This document shows positions 1 through 7,650 of a stretch of 35,137 nucleotides of DNA, in pieces (positions within the stretch are counted from its first letter, which is position 1; every line of letters begins with the position of its first letter). Below the pieces are notes generated by a model. The model ran no database searches. It was not told the DNA's origin and saw only the letters and a program-made list of their open reading frames with translations. The stretch is from positions 1 through 35,137 of the forward strand of contig CANNTZ010000020.1 of the NCBI GenBank assembly GCA_947522735.1. Direction: 5' to 3'. Source of the stretch: an uncultured Oscillospiraceae bacterium. GTDB taxonomy: Bacteria > Bacillota > Clostridia > Oscillospirales > Ruminococcaceae. The translations under genes and the position numbers were made by a program.

Positions 1-202
1 CGATCATTTCGGGGATTTTGAAGTGCGTGTCGATGTGGACCAACGGGAATGGGACGTGCCCGAAGAACGCCTTGCGGGCCAGCCACAGCAGCACCGTCGA
101 GTCCTTTCCGATCGACCATAGCATACATAAATTTCCGAACGCCGCATACGCCTCGCGCAGGATGTGTACGCTTTTTTGTTCCAGTGCGTCAAGATGATCC
201 AT
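1..202 (-). CDS. cysD: Sulfate adenylyltransferase subunit 2 (partial, N-terminus only)
   Basis: Partial gene running off the left edge; about 67 N-terminal residues are visible. CysD is the ATP-pyrophosphatase subunit that, with the GTPase CysN, activates sulfate to adenosine 5'-phosphosulfate in the cytoplasm. The protein starts MDHLDALEQKS, as CysD proteins do, and carries the PP-loop SIGKDST at residues 30-36, followed by LVHIDTHFKIPEMI, the family's second conserved block. The ATG at 202-200 gives the expected CysD N-terminus. The ribosome site is weak, with AAAGG about 14 bases upstream. It lies 95 bases downstream of a sulfotransferase on the same strand, so the activated sulfate may feed that enzyme rather than, or as well as, cysteine synthesis. 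Family assignment is firm; the link to sulfation is inference. Confidence 0.93.
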   Translation of the reverse strand, partial: MDHLDALEQKSVHILREAYAAFGNLCMLWSIGKDSTVLLWLARKAFFGHVPFPLVHIDTHFKIPEMI

Positions 203-297
203 ATCTTTTGACCATGCCTTTCTTGTATGAGACTGAGGGTTGGAATCGCCGGTTTGGGTTTGGCCTTGCTGTGTTATTGATATCCGCGTTGAGTCGC

Positions 298-1257
298 CTA
301 TCTGTACCACAGCTCGTCCAGATTTTTGTTCAGCAGCGCGGCAAGCTTGTCCTTGTCAGCGCGGTAGTAGTTCTGAAGCAGCGTGCGGGTCTCGGGCGTC
401 ATTTTGGTGAAATCGGTGCGCGGCGCGGAGAGCAGCTTTTCCATCCTGAGATCGAGGTCCATCATGCGGCGGCAGCGCTCGTAGCTGTGGAAATGCCCGT
501 GCTTGTGATAGAGCAGCATAACGCGCTTCCATGCCTTGGTCAGCACGACCGACAGCCCGGAGGCGGCGCAGCGGTCGCCCTCGTTGGCACGCTGGGTGTA
601 ATCGAGCTCCGGATCCTCCTCGACGCCGAGAAAGTCGAGTATGTCGCGGAAGGTAGCGGCGGGATCCTTTTTCAGCTCCTCAAGGATGACGAACTTCATA
701 TGCTCGATAGGGAAATATTCCAACATGCCGCTGATAAATTCGTAGTAGTTGCCCTCAAGCTCGTAGTAGACGCGCGGGTCGTCGCCGAGCGCGAGACGGA
801 CGTTTTCAAGATTTCCGTCGTGGGTGAAGCGCCCCTCAATGTATTCGGCAAAGCCCTCGGAGAAGGTTTTGCCGCGCAGAACGTTGTCGGACGGCTTTTT
901 GTATATCCAGCCGTATTCCAGAGCACAGGCGTACCACGAAAACAGCTTGTCCACCGGGTTGCGCATGATGAAGATCAGCTTGATGTCCGGGCCAAAGTCG
1001 TCGTGCAGACGTCCGGCTATTTGCGCGGGCGTCTTGCTGCTGACGGCCATGGCGATGGCGGGATTTATCTCGCCGACCAGCTTCTTGTCGGTTGACCTGT
1101 CGTAGTAACGCCGCAAATACCAGTCATAGCCCTTGGAGTAGTAGAAGTACGGCTCCTTTATGGCGGGCAGATAGATGTCGCGGTGCTGCGAGAGGATGTG
1201 ATAGAGCGTCGTGGTGCCGCATTTTGCGAAGCCGACGCAGAGAAAATCGTGTTTCAA
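298..1257 (-). CDS. PAPS-dependent sulfotransferase
   Basis: A 319-residue cytoplasmic sulfotransferase of the Sulfotransfer domain family, which moves the sulfuryl group from 3'-phosphoadenosine 5'-phosphosulfate to a hydroxyl or amine on a carbohydrate or other acceptor. The N-terminal 5'-phosphosulfate loop is visible as GFAKCGTTTLYHIL (residues 9-22), and the 3'-phosphate-binding motif as RNPVDKLFSWY (99-109). Length is normal for bacterial members. The start is TTG at 1257-1255, supported by GGAGG seven bases upstream (CCTCC at 1265-1269 on the + strand). The acceptor cannot be told from sequence. cysD follows on the same strand, which resembles NodPQ/NodH-type arrangements where sulfate activation sits beside its consumer. 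A 348-aa open frame on the opposite strand (49-1095) is a shadow. Confidence 0.93.
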   Translation of the reverse strand: MKHDFLCVGFAKCGTTTLYHILSQHRDIYLPAIKEPYFYYSKGYDWYLRRYYDRSTDKKLVGEINPAIAMAVSSKTPAQIAGRLHDDFGPDIKLIFIMRNPVDKLFSWYACALEYGWIYKKPSDNVLRGKTFSEGFAEYIEGRFTHDGNLENVRLALGDDPRVYYELEGNYYEFISGMLEYFPIEHMKFVILEELKKDPAATFRDILDFLGVEEDPELDYTQRANEGDRCAASGLSVVLTKAWKRVMLLYHKHGHFHSYERCRRMMDLDLRMEKLLSAPRTDFTKMTPETRTLLQNYYRADKDKLAALLNKNLDELWYR

Positions 1258-1475
1258 ATCGATGCCTCCGGATCGTTGAAGCGGTTGGATTTTTAAGACC
1301 TCGGTGGTTTGAACCGGCGTAAAAACGCCGTGTGCACAGATACAATAATAGTAACAAAATGATGTGTTATGATTGTTTTTAGAGTGTGTCTGTATTGTGA
1401 ATATTTCTTGAAGAAGACTGCAAATGATGTGGATTTCCGTTATTTTGTTTTGATTGTCCGGGGTTGCTCGCGGGG

Positions 1476-1504
1476 TTGTTATGGGGTAGAAAGTATGATA
1501 TAAT
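1476..1504 (+). promoter_or_regulatory. SigA-type promoter of the EamA gene
   Basis: TTGTTA at 1476-1481, 17-base spacer and TATAAT at 1499-1504, with an extended TGA just before the -10. The predicted transcript would start near 1511, which puts the GAGG ribosome site (1512-1515) at the very 5' end and leaves a short leader of about 16 bases. Confidence 0.72.
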
Positions 1505-1526
1505 AATTATTGAGGTGATAGACGCG

Positions 1527-2444
1527 GTGAAGAAAAAGGAAATAATAGGGAAGCTTGTACTGCTTGCAGCTACCATAATATGGGGATGCTCGTTTCTAAT
1601 AATGAAGAACACGGTGAGCGGGCTGCCGCCGCACCTGCTGCTGGGGATACGCTTCACGGGCGGAACGCTGATACTTTCGCTGATATTCATGAGACGGCTG
1701 CGTGGGCTTGACTGGGAGCATGTCTGGCAGGGGGGACTTGCCGGCGTGCTGCTGTTCTGCGCCTATTGCACGCAGACGCTTGGGCTGACGACCACGACGC
1801 CGGGCAAAAACGCGTTTTTGACGGCGATCTACTGCGTGATAGTGCCGTTTCTGTTTTGGATAGTCAACCGGACGCGTCCGGATAAATATAATATTGCCGC
1901 CGCGGTGGTGTGCATTGCCGGCATCGGCTTTGTCTCGCTGGAGCCCGGCTTTGTTATCGGCAGGGGGGACCTGCTCACGCTGGTGGGCGGCTTTTTCTAT
2001 GCGGCGCACATCGTCGCGGTGGCAAAGATCGGCCGGGACAAGGATCCGATACTGCTCACAATAATGCAGTTTGCGGTTTCGGCGGTGCTCGCGTGGACGG
2101 TGTGGGGCATATTCGAGTCGCGCTCGACCGATTATTCGGTGCTGGCGTCGCGAGAGATGCTGTTCAACTTAGCGTATCTCGTGCTTGGAGCGACGTCGAT
2201 AGGTATGCTTTTGCAAAACATAGGGCAGAAGTATACGAATCCGTCGTCCGCAGCGCTGATACTCAGCCTTGAATCGGTGTTCGGGGTGGTCTCGTCAGTG
2301 ATATTCTATCACGAGGAGCTGACGGCGAGGCTCATAATAGGCTTTGCGCTGATTTTTGCGGCAATAATCATCTCCGAGACCAAGCTGGATTTTTTGAAGA
2401 AGCGCACCCCTCCAGAGCAGCTACAGGCGGACGACAGCCGCTGA
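1527..2444 (+). CDS. EamA/DMT-superfamily transporter
   Basis: A 305-residue integral membrane protein of the drug/metabolite transporter superfamily with two EamA repeats and about ten predicted hydrophobic helices, the normal size for the family. Typical sequence is seen in repeat one (LLAATIIWGCSFLIMKNTV near the N-terminus, then TTTTPGKNAFLTAIYCVIVPF) and at the end of repeat two (NPSSAALILSLESVFGVVSS with a following YHEELT). Members export metabolites, amino acids or nucleotide sugars; the substrate cannot be predicted. The start is GTG at 1527, twelve bases after the start of the ribosome site at 1512-1515; an upstream frame to 1464 would begin before the promoter -35 and is rejected. 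It has its own promoter and a strong terminator, so it is monocistronic and divergent from the sulfotransferase. Confidence 0.9.
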   Translation: MKKKEIIGKLVLLAATIIWGCSFLIMKNTVSGLPPHLLLGIRFTGGTLILSLIFMRRLRGLDWEHVWQGGLAGVLLFCAYCTQTLGLTTTTPGKNAFLTAIYCVIVPFLFWIVNRTRPDKYNIAAAVVCIAGIGFVSLEPGFVIGRGDLLTLVGGFFYAAHIVAVAKIGRDKDPILLTIMQFAVSAVLAWTVWGIFESRSTDYSVLASREMLFNLAYLVLGATSIGMLLQNIGQKYTNPSSAALILSLESVFGVVSSVIFYHEELTARLIIGFALIFAAIIISETKLDFLKKRTPPEQLQADDSR

Positions 2445-2470
2445 TGCAGGCTTGGGAGAGCCCGGCGCAT

Positions 2471-2506
2471 GCACGAAGCAGTTTTTCCTGCTTCGTGCAG
2501 TTTTTT
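2471..2506 (+). terminator. Rho-independent terminator after the EamA gene
   Basis: Perfect 11-bp stem (2471-2481 pairs with 2488-2498) with a six-base loop, then a run of six T at 2501-2506. It ends the EamA transcript 27 bases after its stop codon. Confidence 0.9.
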
Positions 2507-2510
2507 GCCT

Positions 2511-3230
2511 GACGGCGAGACATGCCCGATTTACTTCGAATATCCGCCAAAGAGGAGAGCGGAAAGCCGTTCGACAGCTTTTCTTCTCTCCCCTTGCCGT
2601 TTGAACGGATAGCATATTTAAGAGCCCGTTGACGGACGCCGGAAAATGCCGTACAATTGAAAATATCATCAGACGTTTAAACGGATCGTCATTTTAAAGC
2701 CTGAAAGGTGTAACAATGCCTCCGCCGGGCTTGCGTAATCTTCCGCAGCTTTTTTTGAGCGCGCTTCCTCATTTTTTCGCCGCTCCTCTCGTAAGCTCTC
2801 TGTAGATTGGATCAGTTAGAGACGGGCCGTCCGTCTTAGCCTGTCAGGGGCGGCGGCCGGTCTCCTCCGATGAGGATAAAAGGCCGGCAGAAAAAACAAG
2901 GCTAAAGACGCCGGAGACAAGGGCCGCATATATGGCGGCACGGAACAAACGGCTGAGAGGACGGGTAATTCTTAATTAACTCTTAAAGTTTGTCAAAGTG
3001 TGTTGAAGAAAGAGGAACGGAATGGTAAAATAAGAAGCGGAAGAGTTTTTATTATATTTTAAAAATGATGCAATAAAATTGTGTTGGACGCGCACTTATA
3101 GTTTTGGATGGCTTTTTTTGCGCCGCTTTACAGCGCATGGCAAATTGTTTACCGTTTGTTTACATATTACGGCGTGACATAACGCCTCGCTCGGGGCTGT
3201 TTATGATATAGCGATTCTTTGCAAGTTTGG
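2511..3230. other. Long intergenic stretch without a recognisable gene
   Basis: About 720 bases between the EamA terminator and the ABC operon. Open frames here are short, lack ribosome sites and resemble no family. The first part (about 2700-2950) is GC-rich with small self-complementary blocks such as AGACG/CGTCT around 2819-2835 and GCCGG/CCGGC around 2867-2888. The part from about 2965 to 3080 is AT-rich. No riboswitch class or tRNA was recognised. It may hold the regulatory region or a long leader of the ABC operon; a non-coding RNA is possible but not shown. Confidence 0.4.
3145..3163 (+). promoter_or_regulatory. Tandem TTGTTTAC direct repeat upstream of the ABC operon
   Basis: Two identical octamers TTGTTTAC start at 3145 and 3156, 11 bases apart, which is one helical turn. 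OmpR-family response regulators commonly bind such tandem half-sites, and MacB/Bce-like ABC operons are often under two-component control. No regulator gene is present in the window, and no convincing -35/-10 pair was found next to the repeat, so the operator role is inference. Confidence 0.35.
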
Positions 3231-3250
3231 TGTGTAAGGAGGCTTGAAGC

Positions 3251-4030
3251 TTGGAAGAAAAGCCGGTAGTAATAAAAATCCGGAATCTCAGAAAGGTCTA
3301 TAAGATTGGAACGGAAAAGGTTGTCGCACTCGACAGGATAGACGCCGACATACATAAGGGCGAGATATGCTGCGTGCTCGGCACCTCCGGCTCCGGTAAA
3401 TCCACGCTGCTGAACATGCTGGCGGGATTGGAGAAGCCGACGCGCGGCAGCGTGACCATCTACGGCGAAAACATAAGCAGGATGAGCGAAAAGGAGCTGG
3501 CGGTGTTCCGCCAGAAGCACATCGGCTTCGTGTTTCAGTCATATAACCTGATAGGCTCTATGACAGCGCTGGAGAACGTGACGATGCCGCTGATATTCAG
3601 GGGCGTGTCGAAACGCGTCAGGGTTAAAAAGGCGGAAAAGATGCTCAAATACGTTGGACTTGCCAACCGCACGAAGCACAAGCCGGGCGAGATGTCGGGC
3701 GGCCAGCAGCAGCGTGTGGGTATCGCGAGGGCGTTTGTGACGAACCCGGAGGTGGTCTTTGCCGACGAGCCGACCGGAAACCTCGACACAAGGACGACCA
3801 AAGAGGTTATGGAAATCATGGTAGGCATCTGCCGCAAAAACGGCAGCACGATGGTGCTGGTCACGCACGACCGCGACATCGCGAAATATGCCGACCGGGT
3901 GCTCACGATAATCGACGGCAGCATAGTCAGCGACGTGCACAACGAGCATATCGAGGAGCCAAAGCCCGGAGAAGACGGCGCGGAGCAGTCTCCGGAAACG
4001 CCTGCGGCGGAGACGGGCGTGGCGCAGTAG
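3251..4030 (+). CDS. MacB/LolD-family ABC transporter ATP-binding protein
   Basis: A 259-residue cytoplasmic ATPase that would power the permease encoded two genes downstream. All the ATPase motifs are present: Walker A GTSGSGKST (44-52), Q-loop Gln at 96 in VFQSYNL, signature SGGQQ (149-153), Walker B VVFADEP (168-174) with TGNLD, and H-loop VTHD with His 206. The wording TSGSGKSTLLN...LGLANR...ADEPTGNLD is that of the MacB/LolD/FtsE type rather than an importer. The last 30 residues are an acidic, Pro/Glu-rich tail. The start is TTG at 3251, with AAGGAGG (3236-3242) eight bases upstream; there is no nearby ATG alternative. First gene of a three-gene operon. The transported substrate is unknown; antimicrobial peptides, lipoproteins or surface polymers are family possibilities. 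Confidence 0.93.
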   Translation: MEEKPVVIKIRNLRKVYKIGTEKVVALDRIDADIHKGEICCVLGTSGSGKSTLLNMLAGLEKPTRGSVTIYGENISRMSEKELAVFRQKHIGFVFQSYNLIGSMTALENVTMPLIFRGVSKRVRVKKAEKMLKYVGLANRTKHKPGEMSGGQQQRVGIARAFVTNPEVVFADEPTGNLDTRTTKEVMEIMVGICRKNGSTMVLVTHDRDIAKYADRVLTIIDGSIVSDVHNEHIEEPKPGEDGAEQSPETPAAETGVAQ

Positions 4031-4079
4031 ATCGGTTATTATATCAATCCAATCAAATAATATCGAGGAGAAGGTAACA

Positions 4080-5552
4080 ATGACAGCGACAAAATCCTGC
4101 GTCAGAAGAATCCTGACGCTCTCAATCACGTTCCTCATGGCGCTCAGCATGGTGCTGACGATGATACCGGTCAAGGCGCTCGCGGCGCCGGTTGGCGACG
4201 GCGATGTCTGGCTTGACAGCTATCAGGTCAAATACGGCGTGAAAAAGAATGTCACGGTCGAGCTAACGTTCAAGAGGGACAACAAGGACGCCGAGAGCGG
4301 AGATATGTTCATCAGTCTGACGACCGATAATTTTTACATTTCCGACACCTATTATGACCCGAGCACCGGTCATATCAGCCAGAGCGGCAGCGGCGAGCAT
4401 GCGCTGACCTACGTCAAGTTCAGGTTCGAGAAGGACAAGGATACCGCCACCGTTCCCATGCGGCTTGCCGCGTGGAACAGCGTCTCTCTCGGCGGAACGC
4501 AGACAATCGGGATGCAGCTGTCGTATACCGGGACGACCGCAACGGGAGAACCAAGCCCCAAGCAGATCAACTTCAACATTTTGGTGAACATGGCCGATGC
4601 GCCAAGCGACATCCCCTCTCAGCCGGAGCAATCCAAGCCGGAGAGCATACTGACCCCGCACCTCGTCATCACCGGCTACGACTGGGGCGACGCGGAGCTG
4701 AAGGCGGGCAACGAGCTGTATCTAACCGTCTCCTTCCGCAACACCAGCAAGACCAAGACGGTGCAGAACATCATGATATCCATCACGCTGCCGGGCGGCG
4801 TCATCCTTGCAAAGGCAAGCAGCAGCTTTTATAAGGAAAAGCTGGGGCCGGGCGAGGTCGGCTCGCAGGTGTTCTGGCTCAAAACCGACAAGAAGCTGGA
4901 ATCCGGCATAGCCAACTTCAGCGTCTCCTTCAACTATGAATACTATCTCAACGAGGCATATTCCTCCGGCTCCGACAGCGAGAGCTTCGGCCTCATCTTC
5001 GAGGGCGCGGGCGAGAGCAACGAGGAATATAAGGATCGCTTCGAAATAACCGACGTCACCCTGCCCGACTACATAACTGTGGGCGAGGAGGGCTATATAA
5101 CCGTAAAATTCGTCAACAAGGGCAAGGAGCCGCTCAACAACGTCAGCGTCAAGCTTGAGAGCGACGGTATGCAGAACACCGGCGTCAACGACTATTTCGG
5201 TATGCTAAACGCCAACGTCAAGAACGAGATGGAGCTGCCGGTGGTTTTCTCCTCAGGAGGCAACTTCAACGGCGTCGCGACCGTGAGCTATGAGCTGCCG
5301 GACGGCACCTTCAAGGAGGTCACCCGCGAGTTCTCGGTGTTTGTCGAGGAGGCGTACACTCCCGATTATCCCGATTTTCCAGACAATCCGCCCGAGCCGG
5401 ACAATCCGCAAAAGCAGGGGCTGCCGTTCTGGGCGATAGTCGCGATAATCGTGGGCGGCGTTGCAGTGGTCGTGGTAGTGATAGTTCTGCTCGCAAAGCG
5501 CGCGCGCAGGAAGAAGCTGGTCATCGAGGACGAAGAAGATGAAAATAGTTGA
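4080..5552 (+). CDS. Secreted, membrane-anchored CARDB-like protein of a MacB-type ABC operon
   Basis: A 490-residue protein with a Sec signal peptide (about residues 1-36, ending VKALAAP), a long extracellular region, and one C-terminal transmembrane helix (about 449-474, GLPFWAIVAIIVGG onward) followed by a basic RARRKK stop-transfer and an acidic tail inside the cell. The extracellular part has at least two beta-sandwich segments that resemble CARDB/S-layer-related COG1361 domains: one from about residue 200 (AGNELYLTVSFRNTS, NIMISITLPGGVI) and one from about 320 (VGEEGYITVKFVNKGKEPL, NVSVKLES). The ribosome site GAGGAGAAGG precedes the ATG. It sits between the ATPase and the permease and overlaps the permease by 14 bases, so it is probably a dedicated extracellular partner, taking the place MacA fills in diderm bacteria. 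The signal peptide, anchor and operon are seen; the adaptor role is inferred. Confidence 0.82.
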   Translation: MTATKSCVRRILTLSITFLMALSMVLTMIPVKALAAPVGDGDVWLDSYQVKYGVKKNVTVELTFKRDNKDAESGDMFISLTTDNFYISDTYYDPSTGHISQSGSGEHALTYVKFRFEKDKDTATVPMRLAAWNSVSLGGTQTIGMQLSYTGTTATGEPSPKQINFNILVNMADAPSDIPSQPEQSKPESILTPHLVITGYDWGDAELKAGNELYLTVSFRNTSKTKTVQNIMISITLPGGVILAKASSSFYKEKLGPGEVGSQVFWLKTDKKLESGIANFSVSFNYEYYLNEAYSSGSDSESFGLIFEGAGESNEEYKDRFEITDVTLPDYITVGEEGYITVKFVNKGKEPLNNVSVKLESDGMQNTGVNDYFGMLNANVKNEMELPVVFSSGGNFNGVATVSYELPDGTFKEVTREFSVFVEEAYTPDYPDFPDNPPEPDNPQKQGLPFWAIVAIIVGGVAVVVVVIVLLAKRARRKKLVIEDEEDENS

Positions 5553-6867
5553 CATATTGACGATGTGTCTGCGAAATCTGTGGCGGCGCAAGGTGAGAAC
5601 GATGCTCACGGTGTTCGGAGTCGTGATCGGCACCTGCTCGATCGTGGTGATGATATCGCTCGGCGTCGGCATCAGCGAGCAGCAGATGTCGTGGATAAAC
5701 GATATGGGCGACCTGACGATAATCACGGTTTACCGGGACTGGGAGAAGCAGGACGTCAAGATAAACGACGAGATGCTCGAAAACATAAAAAAGATCGATA
5801 ATGTCACGGCGGCAACCCCGTTCATGTATATCGACACCTACGGCATCTCACTGCAATACAAGGATCGCTACCTCTATCAGGGCTCGATGTACGCGGTCGA
5901 TTTCAGCGCGCTCGAGCCGCTGGGCTATACGGCGGCGTCCGGCCGGATTCCGGGTGTGGGCGACGACAGAAAAGGGCTTGTTTTCGGCAGCAAGGCGGCG
6001 TATCAGTTTTTAGATACGAAGCGCAAGCGCAACAATACGGTGGATTTCAACCCGGACGAGCAGGGGCGGGTCAAGGATCCCTTTGTCAACGCCATGCGCG
6101 ACAAGATGACCTTCGAGATCAACAACGACAAGCACGAATGGAACAAGCTCGACGGTAAGACCTACGACAACAAGGTGCGCGCGGTGGCGGTGCTCACCGA
6201 GGACGAATCCACCAACTACCAGTTCGACAAGAAGTACGGCATATACATCGACATCTCCTACTATAAGGAGCTGCAAAAGGCTTATAACAAGGAGAACGGC
6301 GTAAAGACGAGCGAGTATGTCTATGACCAGCTCTACGTTAAGGCGGCTTCGGTCGATACGGTTGAGGAGGTCGAAAAGGCGATCAAGGAGCTTGGCGTGC
6401 GCACGAGCAGCATGAACTCGATGCGCGACGAAATCAAGAAGCAGATGATGACCATCCAGCTTGTGCTCGGCGGAATCGGCGGCGTGTCGATGCTTGTCGC
6501 GGCGCTGGGCATCACGAACACGATGGTCATGTCGATCTACGAGCGCACGCGCGAGATCGGCGTGATGAAGGTGCTGGGCTGCAAGCTCTACAATATCCGC
6601 AGCATATTCCTGTGGGAGGCCGGACTTATAGGGCTTATCGGCGGCATTGTGGGCATCGGGATAAGCTACGGCCTATCGGCGATACTGAACGTGCTGCTTG
6701 CAAGCTACGGCGGACTGGGATATGGCAGTACGAACCTGTCTATCATACCGATCTGGCTGGACGGTGTAGGAATGCTGTTCGCAACAGGGGTCGGACTGAT
6801 TTCCGGATTTTACCCGGCGAACAGAGCAGTGAAGATAAGCGCTCTTGAGGCGATCAAGCACGAATGA
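5539..6867 (+). CDS. MacB-like ABC transporter permease (FtsX domain)
   Basis: A 442-residue membrane protein with the MacB topology: one N-terminal helix (about 20-42, starting after NLWRRKVRTMLTV), a large extracellular periplasmic-core-like region (about 45-305), and three C-terminal helices forming the FtsX domain. The cytoplasmic motif YERTREIGVMKVLG and the C-terminal SGFYPANRAVKISALEAIKHE are typical of the family. MacB-type permeases work by mechanotransmission rather than by moving substrate through the membrane. The ATG at 5539 lies inside the end of the preceding gene (14-base overlap), so the two are translationally coupled. The extracellular core carries an unusual Lys/Asp/Asn-rich stretch around residues 160-215. 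A strong terminator follows 33 bases later and closes the operon. Confidence 0.92.
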   Translation: MKIVDILTMCLRNLWRRKVRTMLTVFGVVIGTCSIVVMISLGVGISEQQMSWINDMGDLTIITVYRDWEKQDVKINDEMLENIKKIDNVTAATPFMYIDTYGISLQYKDRYLYQGSMYAVDFSALEPLGYTAASGRIPGVGDDRKGLVFGSKAAYQFLDTKRKRNNTVDFNPDEQGRVKDPFVNAMRDKMTFEINNDKHEWNKLDGKTYDNKVRAVAVLTEDESTNYQFDKKYGIYIDISYYKELQKAYNKENGVKTSEYVYDQLYVKAASVDTVEEVEKAIKELGVRTSSMNSMRDEIKKQMMTIQLVLGGIGGVSMLVAALGITNTMVMSIYERTREIGVMKVLGCKLYNIRSIFLWEAGLIGLIGGIVGIGISYGLSAILNVLLASYGGLGYGSTNLSIIPIWLDGVGMLFATGVGLISGFYPANRAVKISALEAIKHE

Positions 6868-6900
6868 TACGACCGGCGGTTAAGGCTTAAGGGCAAGAAA

Positions 6901-6940
6901 ACGGCGGAGGATTTTTGATGATCCTCCGCCGTGCTTTTTT
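6901..6940 (+). terminator. Rho-independent terminator of the ABC operon
   Basis: Twelve-base perfect stem (6901-6912 with 6921-6932), eight-base loop, then six T at 6935-6940. Confidence 0.93.
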
Positions 6941-7090
6941 ATGAGGCTTGCCGTCAGGCGTTTTCCGGCTATACTACAAGCGTCTTATTGAGCGCGGAGA
7001 ACTCAACCCTCCCGCCGTTTGTCCCCGGAGCGACTGCGCTACGGTCAGGGGATTTTTGGAAATAAAACGGCGCTTTACGCGCGGCTATGC

Positions 7091-7650
7091 CTACGGCGTC
7101 ACCACGCGGCCCTCTGCGTCCGAGCGGCAAGCCGCCTCCAAAACCCGCTGCACCTGCACCGCCTCGCAGCCCGGAACCTCCACCGGCATGCCGGTCAGTA
7201 TCGACCGCGAAAAGCTCTCGAGCTCCCTCGCGTACATGTCTCCAAGATCGATCTCAAGCTCCTCGCCGCGTGAGTTTTTCTTGTCCCGCTGCGCGTCGTA
7301 GCCCTGCTGCCTTCCCAAAACAGCGCATCCACGCTTACGCCGTCAACCCGACCGAGCACCGTGTCGCCGATGATGCGCCCCTCGTCGCCGAAAAATTCAA
7401 GCCGCCACCTTGCCGCGTCGTCCGGGATGTTAAAGCTCGACTGCACCTCGCATGGGCAGCCGTTCTCCATCCGCAGCGGAGTTCTCGACCGCGCCCGAGC
7501 AGCTTTGCCGTCGCGACGTAGCCGCGCTGATCGTTGACGCTCAGCAATACCGACCTACGCCCACGCGCCGCCGGCTGCACCGCCTCCTTTTCGACTGTCC
7601 GTTTCTTTTGCAGCGGGTCGTCCGCCAGCTTCGAAACTGCGCCAGCTCGA
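7091..7650 (-). pseudogene. Degenerate C-terminal part of a Gfo/Idh/MocA-family oxidoreductase
   Basis: Three reading-frame segments on the minus strand join into the C-terminal half of a Gfo/Idh/MocA NAD(P)-dependent sugar dehydrogenase. Reading 5' to 3' these are SVLLSVNDQRGYVATAKLLG (in about 7650-7480), then MENGCPCEVQSSFNIPDDAARW and EFFGDEGRIIGDTVLG (about 7470-7315), then QQGYDAQRDKKNSRGEEL and YARELESFSRSILTGMPVEV (7318-7091). The last stretch, with its SFSRSILTG and AVQVQRVLEA blocks, is highly characteristic. Frameshifts are needed near 7465 and near 7315. The N-terminal Rossmann domain was not found upstream, so the gene is both shifted and truncated. A sequencing error could explain one shift but not the missing N-terminus. 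Confidence 0.8.

Noticed and set aside
49..1095. 348-aa + strand frame opposite the sulfotransferase and cysD
   Set aside because: Shadow of two well-supported minus-strand genes; no ribosome site.
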